Shown here: in pieces, positions 61,401 through 64,000 of the stretch
How positions within the stretch are numbered: position 1 is the stretch's first letter
Layout: each line of letters starts with the position of its first letter
Assembly (NCBI GenBank): GCA_964036275.1
Contig: OZ038435.1
Coordinates: forward strand, 20,756,059-20,820,058
Direction: 5' to 3'
From: Litoditis marina
Taxonomy: Eukaryota > Nematoda > Chromadorea > Rhabditida > Rhabditidae
Length of the DNA: 64,000 bases
The notes under the pieces: generated by a model
Seen by the model: the letters and a program-made list of their open reading frames with translations, nothing else
Databases searched by the model: none
What the model was told of the DNA's origin: nothing
Made by a program: the position numbers and the translations under genes

Positions 61401-61877
61401 GGTGAAACAGCGTAAATACTTGAGCTAGCCTCGTCTTATAGTCACACTTACACTGCAGCCAGGTTAGTCTTTTATCTCAAAGAAGGGATCCAAACTTTTA
61501 TTTGAAAACCTCAAATTTCATGATTTTAAGTCCGACATTTTGTGGAAACTGCGTTAATATTTTGTCGTTTTTGCAAAAACGGGACCCAGATTGGACTTCG
61601 CGAAAAAAACGGCCCGTTTACGTTAGGTGTGGCTTTTTCCCCCACTTTTTCATGATCATGGTCATACGCGAATAATATTAGCTATACCCGTGCTGTTTAA
61701 TGGTTTTTTCAACCACAGCTAGTGCACAACTCTAGTATTTAGGTATGAAACGAGAAACGTGGGGTAAGGTAAGTACAATCAACCTTAATACGGGAAAGGG
61801 AAAATGCACTTGCACTCACTTCTCCTTATGGGCTGCCCGACGCAGAAAGACAACCCCTCATCGAAAACGTCCATCAT
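29799..61877 (-). CDS. Multi-KH RNA-binding protein, Bicaudal-C/GLD-3-like, 25 exons
   Basis: The 25 exons close in one frame of 2,511 bases (836 residues). From 5': 61820-61877, 61144-61245, 60354-60412, 58427-58478, 57889-57996, 57569-57637, 57246-57317, 45694-45850, 45534-45652, 45023-45110, 38280-38400, 37772-37854, 37500-37568, 36976-37097, 35775-35947, 35249-35361, 34926-35047, 34369-34477, 34000-34108, 33312-33394, 32226-32353, 31785-31911, 31321-31441, 30312-30406, 29799-29850 (TAA). The start is the first of two ATGs after a TTTGCAG acceptor at 61,914, which could be a trans-splice site. Four KH domains (loops GTKG, GKGG, GKGG, GIEG) alternate with four KH-like domains lacking GXXG. 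This alternation is known in Bicaudal-C/GLD-3 proteins, which bind mRNA 3' UTRs in germline and embryo; no SAM domain is seen. Weak points are the exon 8 acceptor (GAAAAG) and the exon 23 donor (GA). Two transposons occupy introns 7 and 10. Confidence 0.75.
30133..30250. mobile_element. MITE family A copy in KH gene intron 24
   Basis: AAGAAGGACGATCATGTGG on the left and CCACATGATTGTCCTGCTT on the right, with the nested pair AAACTGCAATAC...ATTGCAGTTTAAAGGACCG. It lies between exons 24 and 25. Confidence 0.8.
30692..31064. mobile_element. Foldback element (MITE family C) in KH gene intron 23
   Basis: Ends read GGCACCGTAGCAAAGTC at left and GACTTTGCTACGGTGCC at right. The same pair recurs inside (near 30,830 and near 31,000), as do AAAGTTGGCAACTATGTGGC and GCCACTTAGTTGCCAACT. 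The structure is a hairpin within a hairpin, about 373 bases. Confidence 0.75.
32370..32527 (+). mobile_element. SINE-1 copy in KH gene intron 20
   Basis: ATCGCCAACGAAAAGGCGAT starts the copy; GCGCAGTGATTAGCACAC is the A-box region and CGCAGGTTCGATTGCGACGA the B-box region. The body before the tRNA part is shorter than in other copies. It ends 17 bases from the 5' boundary of exon 21. Confidence 0.7.
34690..34915. mobile_element. Long-armed foldback in KH gene intron 17
   Basis: The arms are about 75 bases each: GGCGACTCGCCGGCGACATG and onward at the left, and the near-complement ending CAGGTCGCCGGCGACTCC at the right. GTGTCGCCGG lies inside both arms. It sits 10 bases from the donor of exon 17. 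Confidence 0.75.
39190..39895 (+). repeat. Tandem duplication in the transposon leader
   Basis: Two related segments (about 39,213-39,370 and 39,706-39,850) share an ACAG acceptor-like start, an Arg/Leu-rich short frame, AAGGTTGGTTATGTTCAAA, and following TGTTC-x-C-x-ATTATT. They lie about 490 bases apart upstream of the transposase ORF and may be duplicated leader exons or promoters. No long ORF is seen in either. Confidence 0.5.
40332..41780 (+). CDS. Transposase, N-terminal and first catalytic part
   Basis: ORF of 482 residues starting directly after a TTATTTTAG acceptor, so a 5' leader exon or trans-spliced leader is likely. Residues 1-60 are basic and Pro-rich; about 75-180 are heptad-like coiled coil (ENERLKN, RDELSRLRTQLK). 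The RNase-H-like fold probably starts near 365 with WACIVGDKGG (D372) and continues to FLTGDFMFL (D448) and a CxxC pair (C467, C470). Reading stops at TAG in 41,778-41,780, while homology-like sequence continues in the -1 frame (next entry). Either a one-base change inactivated this copy or the sequence has an error. DDE assignment is by pattern only. Confidence 0.7.
   Translation: MPPFGPAARTVLFKRPDGQVICLNKPKQGAASKTSPPNSHASPKNIVRNRVVPFAEPDPLKCEQFRRFCMGESEAISQNAFLVAENERLKNLFLSKNDEHLKTTISAQRDELSRLRTQLKVAQQFRSRCDELSDVLYDLKQENALIRNKVNITKSSFVNAKKREKRAKLTVSGLKSDITAMQKAMSPPTSKRYDLLQDKQSKNVRFERMSSTLTEICGTNDVLVWKKFLTDFDAKVLTESTSPSQNSKLSGFQSFVFMRKFEISYNKYGKMKQMLKDLCSFDVLSSLRQIRKEVKRFSTKSLYDVAMVDVPQKDGPDARIPVLELNDLETAVKMRVQHLSESGKLRLDGRYQGKIWACIVGDKGGQETRLGVLLGNVESANSPNNLILCCSYVGDDNRNYLTTCLPNVIDEINNLKSVEVVIDGKSTNLEIEWFLTGDFMFLYSTLGHKGPNSTHSCLFCEESKCKNISAWRHSDCVTETAL
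41741..43000 (+). CDS. Transposase, C-terminal part with zinc-finger insertion
   Basis: The first Met is not necessarily a real start: this frame (-1 relative to the upstream ORF) overlaps it by 40 bases and continues the same protein from about RTLDSYARD. It contains an acidic-basic coiled segment, a PHD-like Cys/His cluster (C164, C167, H172, C175/C176, C194, C197), then KLHALVKH and SEQCIESLHARLNRM near residues 351-386, whose Glu is a candidate third catalytic residue. It ends at TAA 60 bases before the companion gene. Together the two ORFs span about 880 residues, long for a transposase but usual for families with inserted zinc domains. Confidence 0.65.
   Translation: MASQRLCHRNRTLDSYARDAQAGKNSVHLDSFVIFRNVDLNHIIPPSLHIFMGLAGFAFDALDAEAARCDADLPEAIRTKKQQKARLNDLRKLVKEGTLQVDLLQKDVASAEVVLSVFSSIRGGTIVPPSAVLLDDEPLCAEANLCIMRDRRAHSLEHRMWDKCLSCSADVHFECCGQFTSQTIELAKMNSLVCYRCSGLTISQRVVTIETELTRCKTMLNDHSVQLNALNSEFSKLHSALHGSAGPKARELDKMYRHCGGDPAAWFQRFCGNHTRKLLQPKNARKLWSIFADSPKKTHYVNYMEYLGEIQSYAQACFLTQSDIDRVRDILPLLVFELQSACPEMPVTPKLHALVKHVYSFMSRFQTWGLMSEQCIESLHARLNRMNKRYCGIRNPLSRYHAISDAFSFSNYLFDTDQQ
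43061..44640 (+). CDS. Transposon companion gene: RGG-rich coiled-coil protein
   Basis: Seven exons, all joined in phase 2 with proper splice sites, give 187 residues: 43061-43230, 43393-43506, 43639-43752, 43876-43980, 44188-44250, 44384-44488, 44580-44640 (TGA). Exon 1 is Arg/Gly-rich (RGGGNRG, then Gly-Val repeats), as in RNA- or DNA-binding RGG tails. Exons 2-5 form a long coiled coil (LDTQRQLQMETGMR, EVIGLQKKVAALQDS). The last exons are basic then acidic, ending DSDKENASGAA. The ATG again follows an AAG acceptor directly. I do not recognise a family. Close spacing and shared orientation suggest it works with the transposase, perhaps as an oligomerising nucleic-acid-binding partner; that is inference. 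Confidence 0.65.
45923..46669 (-). repeat. 3' LTR of BEL/Pao element
   Basis: 747 bases, beginning TGTCGAGTACGACTTACGGC in sense and ending GTGCGAAA. It differs from the 5' LTR at fewer than ten positions and by a 27-base indel near 46,455-46,485 (extra sequence here). It contains CGGTGGTTCAGTGGTA at 45,996-46,011 on the + strand, a tRNA-Gly-like A-box region. Confidence 0.9.
46777..55900 (-). CDS. Spliced accessory gene of the BEL/Pao element (coiled coil plus triple zinc knuckle)
   Basis: Four exons flank gag-pol: 55829-55900, 55626-55763, 47433-47630 and 46777-47193 (TGA). All junctions are phase 0 (72, 138, 198, 417 bases) with TTTCAG/TTACAG/ATTCAG acceptors and GTAGGT, GTTGGT, GTGAGA donors. 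If translation starts at MSQQQSP in exon 1 the product has 267 residues. Exons 1-3 are charged and helical (EDAVKNLGKEEEEKD; IEGRIKELEEGLK). Exon 4 has a Ser/Thr/Pro basic part, then Cys/His groups CCFCGKTDH...C, CLVCIQSHPADQEC and CFHCAKMELHH...C, the same threefold layout as the element's own Gag. Intron 2 is the 8-kb gag-pol region, as with subgenomic splicing in retroviruses. Alternative: two separate small genes or remnants of another element. Confidence 0.6.
47734..48339 (-). CDS. BEL/Pao Pol: integrase C-terminal region
   Basis: About 200 residues. CEVENVLNNRPLT is the usual continuation of the catalytic core in Pao integrases, so one frame break separates it from the previous ORF. It contains the C-terminal DNA-binding type segment (GEVVLLADDQLKRSQWKLA) and ends LMPKREAKQNV-like basic residues with an acidic tip. 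Confidence 0.75.
   Translation of the reverse strand: MCEVENVLNNRPLTATSNDANISVITPSSLMRNESTSSLTIMKVGDGEEEYGIGMVTTREQAIDWMLSANKRLEKYWNLWYVSYLSELRSKQQRASVEKASSADHVKEGEVVLLADDQLKRSQWKLAIITELHPASDNEVRTVSVRTSNGNIVKRAVNHLIPMELQAECKEKPAAVREFTRRVMPKREAKQNVTYCENEEE
48332..50023 (-). CDS. BEL/Pao Pol: RNase H and integrase
   Basis: 563 residues continuing the previous protein. RNase H: VVFADASEQALGA (D30), MPKLELTA (E75), FSDSQPAL (D105). Integrase zinc region: RHVHCECKHGG followed by CVQC (C385, C388); catalytic DDE: GIDYAGP (D421), MSDNAKTF (D487), GLYERMVG (E538). The frame ends at SFRAFV just before the conserved continuation in the next entry. Confidence 0.85.
   Translation of the reverse strand: MDINSAKMAIPRIVTTREEGNSYSLVVFADASEQALGACAYLRTSYSDGRPTACNLIMGKARVNPSAKASMPKLELTASVLAVRLAKYLLDQLDVSIKRVYLFSDSQPALYWIFSKQNLKVFVKNRVREIRETRLAWETEGIESSFYYVNTHSNPADVITRGITASELVNHEWWSAPDWITSDSLGWPNVGMQFEKVIGEEATKEVVIVNTAIAVHSSCVPFAVPSSFEKLVRITRFMLIFLRKRVYDRLSQNRKVVLKEALPELSSFANTRVVEQLTASENVIVREHQRESNFDKELGKGNKEDVLRDEAGVWHFRGRLGNAELSETARQPALLAKNHPLTNLYVRHVHCECKHGGKELTLNQVRQKYWIPSGKSTVRAIFSKCVQCRRMNARPYKYPIMPQLPSERVTKSNPFEHVGIDYAGPFLVRVDHLGQQVEQKVWIHVYTCLATRAIHIELVADNSVMEFLASLRRFFARRRVPASIMSDNAKTFVLGEQVVNEGFEESVCSDAAQQFLTSKRVDWRFITPLAPWKGGLYERMVGLVKSCLFKSARNSALSFRAFV
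50044..51816 (-). CDS. BEL/Pao Pol: aspartic protease and reverse transcriptase
   Basis: About 590 residues from an arbitrary first codon (TTG); the open frame continues upstream into Gag. Protease motif LFDSGS (D50). RT motifs include RIVLDASA, LVLSDIEKAFHQV (D380), PFGVSSSPF and YVDN (residues 458-461) where YVDD is the common form. The remainder is the Pao-type connection domain (TFDPLGLLSP). The frame ends after WDEVLMQIL at TGA; RNase H continues in another frame. Confidence 0.85.
   Translation of the reverse strand: MKASNNGSCNNVRLCNTAAVKRDTPLLMTTRAIATDPNTGEETEVTILFDSGSQVSFIKSRVVSKLGLVPIDSKLLTVIGIGGHKNTVESDLVSVSLVNETGHSVDVSCLTQSSITAAYEIESLSRTDSVVLSEYFPGYPRENSKVVDPDILIGIDQFWNMVDLNRPSVTLPSGLIAISTIFGPVVSGVKSATETGTYSVNTVAVDYDNLWSFEAIGISDDPDPAIDDEIDKGVIKFFEDTFEERDGFPYVRFPFKKSHPYIADNYALARRRLDSIVKSLRDKPDLFEKYDAIFNEQLESGILEECPESPSGPVSFYIPHQAVVKPGSNTTKVRIVLDASAHMKGEISLNDALHPGPTILPDITGVILRARTHKFLVLSDIEKAFHQVRLQECDRDAARILWLRDPNKPASNDNIRKLRYTRVPFGVSSSPFLLAKTIVHNLSSLDNVMGHDITRNLYVDNLAVGCKTEQEVLESYSLTKKIFDNMRMNLREFSSNAVDAILKIPESDRSKDIVNSKLLDIEWNTVEDVLTIEPRMIWKEGMTKREVLSTTSSTFDPLGLLSPVIIRAKLFMSQLWNAKKDWDEVLMQIL
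51888..52562 (-). CDS. BEL/Pao Gag, C-terminal nucleocapsid part
   Basis: The frame overlaps the end of the upstream ORF and continues Gag with AAWTVTDLLDNLDELV. Three zinc knuckles follow: C64-C67-H72-C77, C96-C99-H104-C109 and C114-C117-H122-C126, then a Gln/Asn-rich tail. Zinc knuckles bind the element RNA. The ATG is probably not a real start; a frame break lies near 52,575-52,590. The pol frame overlaps the end of this one and is open upstream of its first shown codon, consistent with a -1 frameshift for pol expression. Confidence 0.8.
   Translation of the reverse strand: MAGAAWTVTDLLDNLDELVRLEEVVEASEPSRTTTTTLAAMVSPQHTDRKSHSKPSSNSNLRACTYCDKKGHSEEKCWAIGNVSDRREFLREANRCFKCLQTGHRVVQCTSVNCSNCDGSHHRSLCKNLEHSIGYQAVKSGKDKGNRHGNQRFSHQPNSMTVNQGSNMYCPHGCMHVPGNNGNMGWQNQTQVWQQQQPSSEYRNSGAPATVPPFQSTQTSLGKR
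52538..53470 (-). CDS. BEL/Pao Gag, N-terminal part
   Basis: 310 residues. A coiled N-terminal half (KLEDEIDGDNMS, NMENVEKRFDNAVEY) is followed by a Ser/Arg-rich linker (RSQSRSRSTNG) and the Pao Gag core IPTIELKTFSGDAQQFSSFW with FKAAIHENTDLNDTDRI, LKSLMRGEA and NYVIVCELLKKRYDKP. It forms the particle protein. The frame ends at a TAA shortly after IIRKLQN, where the protein appears to continue in the -1 frame (next entry). Confidence 0.85.
   Translation of the reverse strand: MASVNSYKASMTRSINKLTEATAKVLGKLEDEIDGDNMSMKDVKKLQVVITKHVTAIKANMENVEKRFDNAVEYVHALDDDEEGRLAVMEIDKHATELDHIVNIQSASEALMVLKLRQVELDAIKGNLDSSTTSNTSSSRSQSRSRSTNGISVRIPTIELKTFSGDAQQFSSFWALFKAAIHENTDLNDTDRILHLKSLMRGEASLVTDPFEPTASNYVIVCELLKKRYDKPIEVRKNLFRKLAAVPRSSEAVSSLRSTFIQVNSIMTQLGQYENTEEATSAQEVVKSKFTSNIIRKLQNVSLWRVRLGR
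53471..56154. other. Leader region of the BEL/Pao element
   Basis: The 2.7 kb between the primer site and gag is unusually long. It holds accessory exons 1 and 2 (55,829-55,900; 55,626-55,763), the 85-base hairpin array (54,010-54,720) and A/T-rich sequence with CAACAA repeats (53,815-53,880). Apart from the two exons no convincing coding frame is seen. Confidence 0.6.
54010..54720. repeat. 85-base tandem hairpin array in retrotransposon leader
   Basis: GTCCCTCA recurs at 54,086, 54,164, 54,250, 54,334, 54,418, 54,505, 54,590 and 54,676, giving a period of 78-87 bases and eight units. Most units contain an inverted pair such as CTAGACAACAAT...ATTGTGACTAG, so each can form a hairpin. It lies between the accessory exons and gag. 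A packaging, translation or splicing role is only a guess. Confidence 0.8.
56155..56168 (-). other. Primer binding site, tRNA-Gly type
   Basis: In sense the sequence right after the LTR is TGGTGCATCGGCGA. TGGTGCATCGG is complementary to the 3' end CCGATGCACCA of nematode tRNA-Gly(GCC), as I recall that tRNA. It abuts the LTR without a spacer. Confidence 0.8.
56169..56888 (-). repeat. 5' LTR of BEL/Pao element
   Basis: 720 bases. It is bounded outside by GTAACTGACT (target duplication GTAAC) and inside directly by the primer binding site. Few differences from the 3' LTR imply a recent insertion. The tRNA-Gly-like 16-mer is at 56,242-56,257 on the + strand. Confidence 0.9.
58168..58290 (+). 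mobile_element. SINE-2 copy in KH gene intron 4
   Basis: The tRNA-like head GTCGAGTGGTCGAATGGTTG with B-box GGGTTCGATCCC is followed by GCGGTATCTTTATGGCGGG and GCTCACCCATG. The head resembles tRNA-Ser or tRNA-Leu. It matches 24,041-24,165. Confidence 0.7.
58612..58955. mobile_element. MITE-D followed by an E-type foldback in KH gene intron 3
   Basis: 58,612-58,795 has ends CCACTGAGATCCATTGGC and GCCAATCGCAGTGGAAATG, matching 27,252-27,475. Directly next to it, 58,800-58,955 has TGGCGCCAATTTTCTACG and GTGGCTTGCTAATTGGC ends with CTACAAAAGCGAGAG and CTCTCTCGCCGAGGCC inside, matching relics at 11,245-11,410 and 15,950-16,045. Confidence 0.65.
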
Positions 61878-62087
61878 CGTTGGAATTGCTGACGTCGCGA
61901 GAAGAGATGACCCTCTGCAAATAGAAACTTATACAAATGTTTACATAAAACACAAATGTTTACATCAACTATTTTATGAAGGACACGCGCCAGTCCAACT
62001 GGTCTAAGGAATTTTCTCATTGGAAACGTTACGTCGTTACGATACACTACTAGAAAGGCCCGACTATTCGAGTAGTCAGTTTTTATA

Positions 62088-62213
62088 TTTAAAGAAGGAC
62101 GATTATGTGGTCCAATCGCAACGCTTCAGTCCTTTAAACCGCAATATATTTTTCAATTGCAGTTTAAAGGACCGATGTAACGGCATTGGTCCACATAATC
62201 GTCCTTCTTTAAA
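62088..62213. mobile_element. MITE family A, best-preserved copy
   Basis: 126 bases starting TTTAAAGAAGGACGATTATG and ending in the exact complement CATAATCGTCCTTCTTTAAA. Inside is a second inverted pair, CAGTCCTTTAAACCGCAAT and ATTGCAGTTTAAAGGACCG. TTTAAA at both tips may be part of the target duplication. Confidence 0.85.
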
Positions 62214-62949
62214 CACGGAAAAATAATGCTTTTCAGATTTTACAGAAAAACCGTTCAATTCCGCAATCACATATCGCATTAGACCCCAGCATTTATAGCA
62301 ACCATACTTCGGCAAACTTAAAAACCCCAGGGAAAAAAAATAAACAAACGAGCTTTATTTCAGCTTCACAATCTTGTAGTTTTTTTCGGAAATATATGAC
62401 CCTCGAATTGAATTTGAGAATCGCACCGCTTTTGCTCACTCAGCTATACATTATTTTCGAAACGAAGGAGATAAAAACAAAAAAACCATCCTACCTACTC
62501 AGAAATCCATTGAATGTATTTCTTGCCTTGACTGCGATGCTGCACAGTCTCTCATCGACTGAAAAACATGAGTTACAACCTATACACATGAAGGATACCA
62601 GAATACACAATAAAAAAGTCTGCGAAATAAAAAAAATAGAAAAAAGTCAATATTTAATTCAAAAATTTTGATACCGTAATCAAGATGCCTGCACGAAAAT
62701 AGCCTGTTCATTTGCGCAGTGTATTTCGCGCGCGACGGCATCAAACTAAATTGGCTTGCAAAGGGAGACTTGAAGGAAATGAAGTTCACTGACTTTCAGT
62801 TAACAAAAACCATACTGAACGTGTAGATTATTGGCTGCTGAGAACATTTTATTCACAAAAAAACATACACACTCCGAGTCTGATCGTTGTCATCGAACGT
62901 TCACAAAAAAGGAAGAAAGCTTAACCACACAAACCACATTCCTTCTTGA

Positions 62950-63420
62950 AGTATCTCTCACTTTCTCTCTGTAGCTCCCTTCTCCCTTCCTTCCACTTCT
63001 TTCTCTCGCTCTACCTATCACTCTCTCTCTCTCTTTCTCTCATTTTCTTACTCCCTCCATCTTTTCGCTTTTCTTCTCACTAACTCTGTCTCTCTTCTTC
63101 CTTTCTCTCAACTCTTGTCTCCCATCTCTCACTCCCTCGCCTCTCTCTCTCTCTTTCTCTTTCTCTCTCTCTTGCTCTCTCTCTCTCTCTCTCTCTCTCA
63201 CTCGCCTCACTATATCTGTCTTTTCTTTTTCTCTCTCACTCCCTCCTGTTCTTTTATTCTTTTCTTTCAACTCCCATCTTTCAACTCTCATCATCCCTTT
63301 GCCTCTCATTTTCACTCTCTCTTTCTCTCTCTCTCTCTCCTCTTATACATTCTCTCTCTATTTCTCTCTCTCGCTCTCTCTCTTGGCTTTTTCTCCACTT
63401 CTTTATCCCTCTCTCGTCCT
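62950..63420. repeat. CT-rich low-complexity block
   Basis: About 470 bases mostly of CT and TCTC runs, with a pure (CT)n core near 63,176-63,200. The complementary strand is GA-rich. It is probably a microsatellite expansion. Confidence 0.85.
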
Positions 63421-64000
63421 TTCCTCTGTCTCGCATCTTCCGTTTTCTCAGTAAGAATAGCCAACGAAATCACCCTTTGATTTTTGACGACTAGACGCGC
63501 GGCAAATGCCGACTGGTCGCAAAGCCAAGTGTGCCGGTAGGGTGCAAGTAGAGCGCAACCAGTCGGCAAATGGGCGGGGCTTAGCAAAAAGGGGCGTAAC
63601 CGTGCAGACACTCGGCAAAATCTTCTCAGAGTAAGATGGATGAAAACATAGCAAAACGAATAGTACAGCGTGGTTTGGGAGGTGAGAGGAAGAGATATTG
63701 AGAGATTCGAACTTTTTAGGATTCAAACATCACGGTAGCTATAAACATTCAGTTCAGTGACAAAATTTAGTTAACTAGTTTAGGTAATGAGAACTGTATA
63801 GATGAAATAACAAAATTCCGCGAAGATTGACTTTGCGTGACAATACAATAAAAGAGCGAGAGATAGAGAGCGAGAGGAAGAGAAATTGATGGAGAGAGAC
63901 AATAAGAGAGGAGAGAGAAGAGAGATGGAGCATGAGAGAGAGAGAGAAAGAGAGTAAGAAACAATCAAAAAAGCAAATAGGAGGAAGAGAAGACAAAAAT

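Larger units (their letters stand above)
57246..61877 (-). other. Exons 1-7 of the KH gene: disordered N-terminal region
   Basis: These exons encode about 174 residues, rich in Pro, Ser, Arg and Asn. Recognisable stretches are MMDVFDEGLSFCVG at the start, SRQPPRPQTASS in exon 3, PDPPSYEETE in exon 5 and a PPP-containing end in exon 7. PPSY fits the PPxY pattern bound by WW domains. Junction phases are 1,1,0,1,1,1,1. Introns hold a SINE-2 copy, MITE-D and a foldback. No folded domain is recognised; a protein-interaction tail is inference. Confidence 0.65.
61915..64000. other. Upstream of KH gene: repeats, no gene recognised
   Basis: This stretch contains the 5' flank of the KH gene, the MITE-A copy at 62,088-62,213, a CT-rich block (about 62,950-63,420), an inverted pair GCCGACTGGTCGC / GCGCAACCAGTCGGC (63,507-63,566) and a GA-rich block (63,850-63,960). 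Long frames over the CT/GA blocks are low complexity and not believed. Confidence 0.6.

Noticed and set aside
63040..63480. Long frames on both strands over CT/GA repeats (also 28,200-28,433 and 63,767-63,996)
   Set aside because: Low-complexity composition, no splice structure or family match.

Overview
This window is nuclear DNA from a nematode, most likely a Caenorhabditis-type species. Evidence is the T/A-rich splice acceptors ending in TTTCAG, GTAAG/GTGAG/GTACG donors, a cluster of T20D4.11-like (DUF19) secreted Cys-rich genes, a BEL/Pao LTR element and very many short foldback elements. Exons below were read by hand from splice signals, phase agreement and paralogue comparison; none is backed by transcript data.

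Region 1 (1-20,257, + strand): four tandem two-domain DUF19-type genes (the first enters from the left edge). Each complete gene has a conserved ~185-bp TATA-containing promoter/leader, a short signal-peptide start split by an intron, two Cys-rich domains and a hydrophobic C-terminus. The second domains alternate in type (A-B-A-B), as if a two-gene unit had duplicated.

Region 2 (22,426-25,482, - strand): a secreted, cysteine-type glutathione peroxidase gene with SINEs and foldback elements in its introns. 25,483-29,798 is gene-poor and repeat-filled.

Region 3 (29,799-61,877, - strand): one 25-exon gene spanning 32 kb and coding for about 836 residues. A proline-rich N-terminal region with a PPSY motif is followed by four alternating pairs of KH and degenerate KH-like domains, resembling the Bicaudal-C/GLD-3 layout. 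The four KH/KH-like pairs are built from a repeated exon module with a fixed splice-phase order. One expected donor reads GA instead of GT.

Two large mobile elements sit in introns of that gene. In intron 10 (38,401-45,022) lies a DNA transposon in the opposite orientation, with a coiled-coil DDE-like transposase (frame-broken) and a seven-exon companion gene for a Gly/Arg-rich coiled-coil protein. In intron 7 lies an 11-kb BEL/Pao retrotransposon (45,923-56,888) in the same orientation as the host, with 5-bp target duplication GTAAC, nearly identical LTRs and a tRNA-Gly primer site. It has frame-broken gag-pol and, most unusually, what looks like a spliced accessory gene whose four in-phase exons lie on both sides of gag-pol and encode a coiled coil plus a second Gag-like triple zinc-knuckle region. 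This accessory gene is the best candidate for something undescribed.

Region 4 (61,878-64,000): upstream of the KH gene, a perfect-ended foldback element and long CT/GA-rich tracts; no gene recognised.
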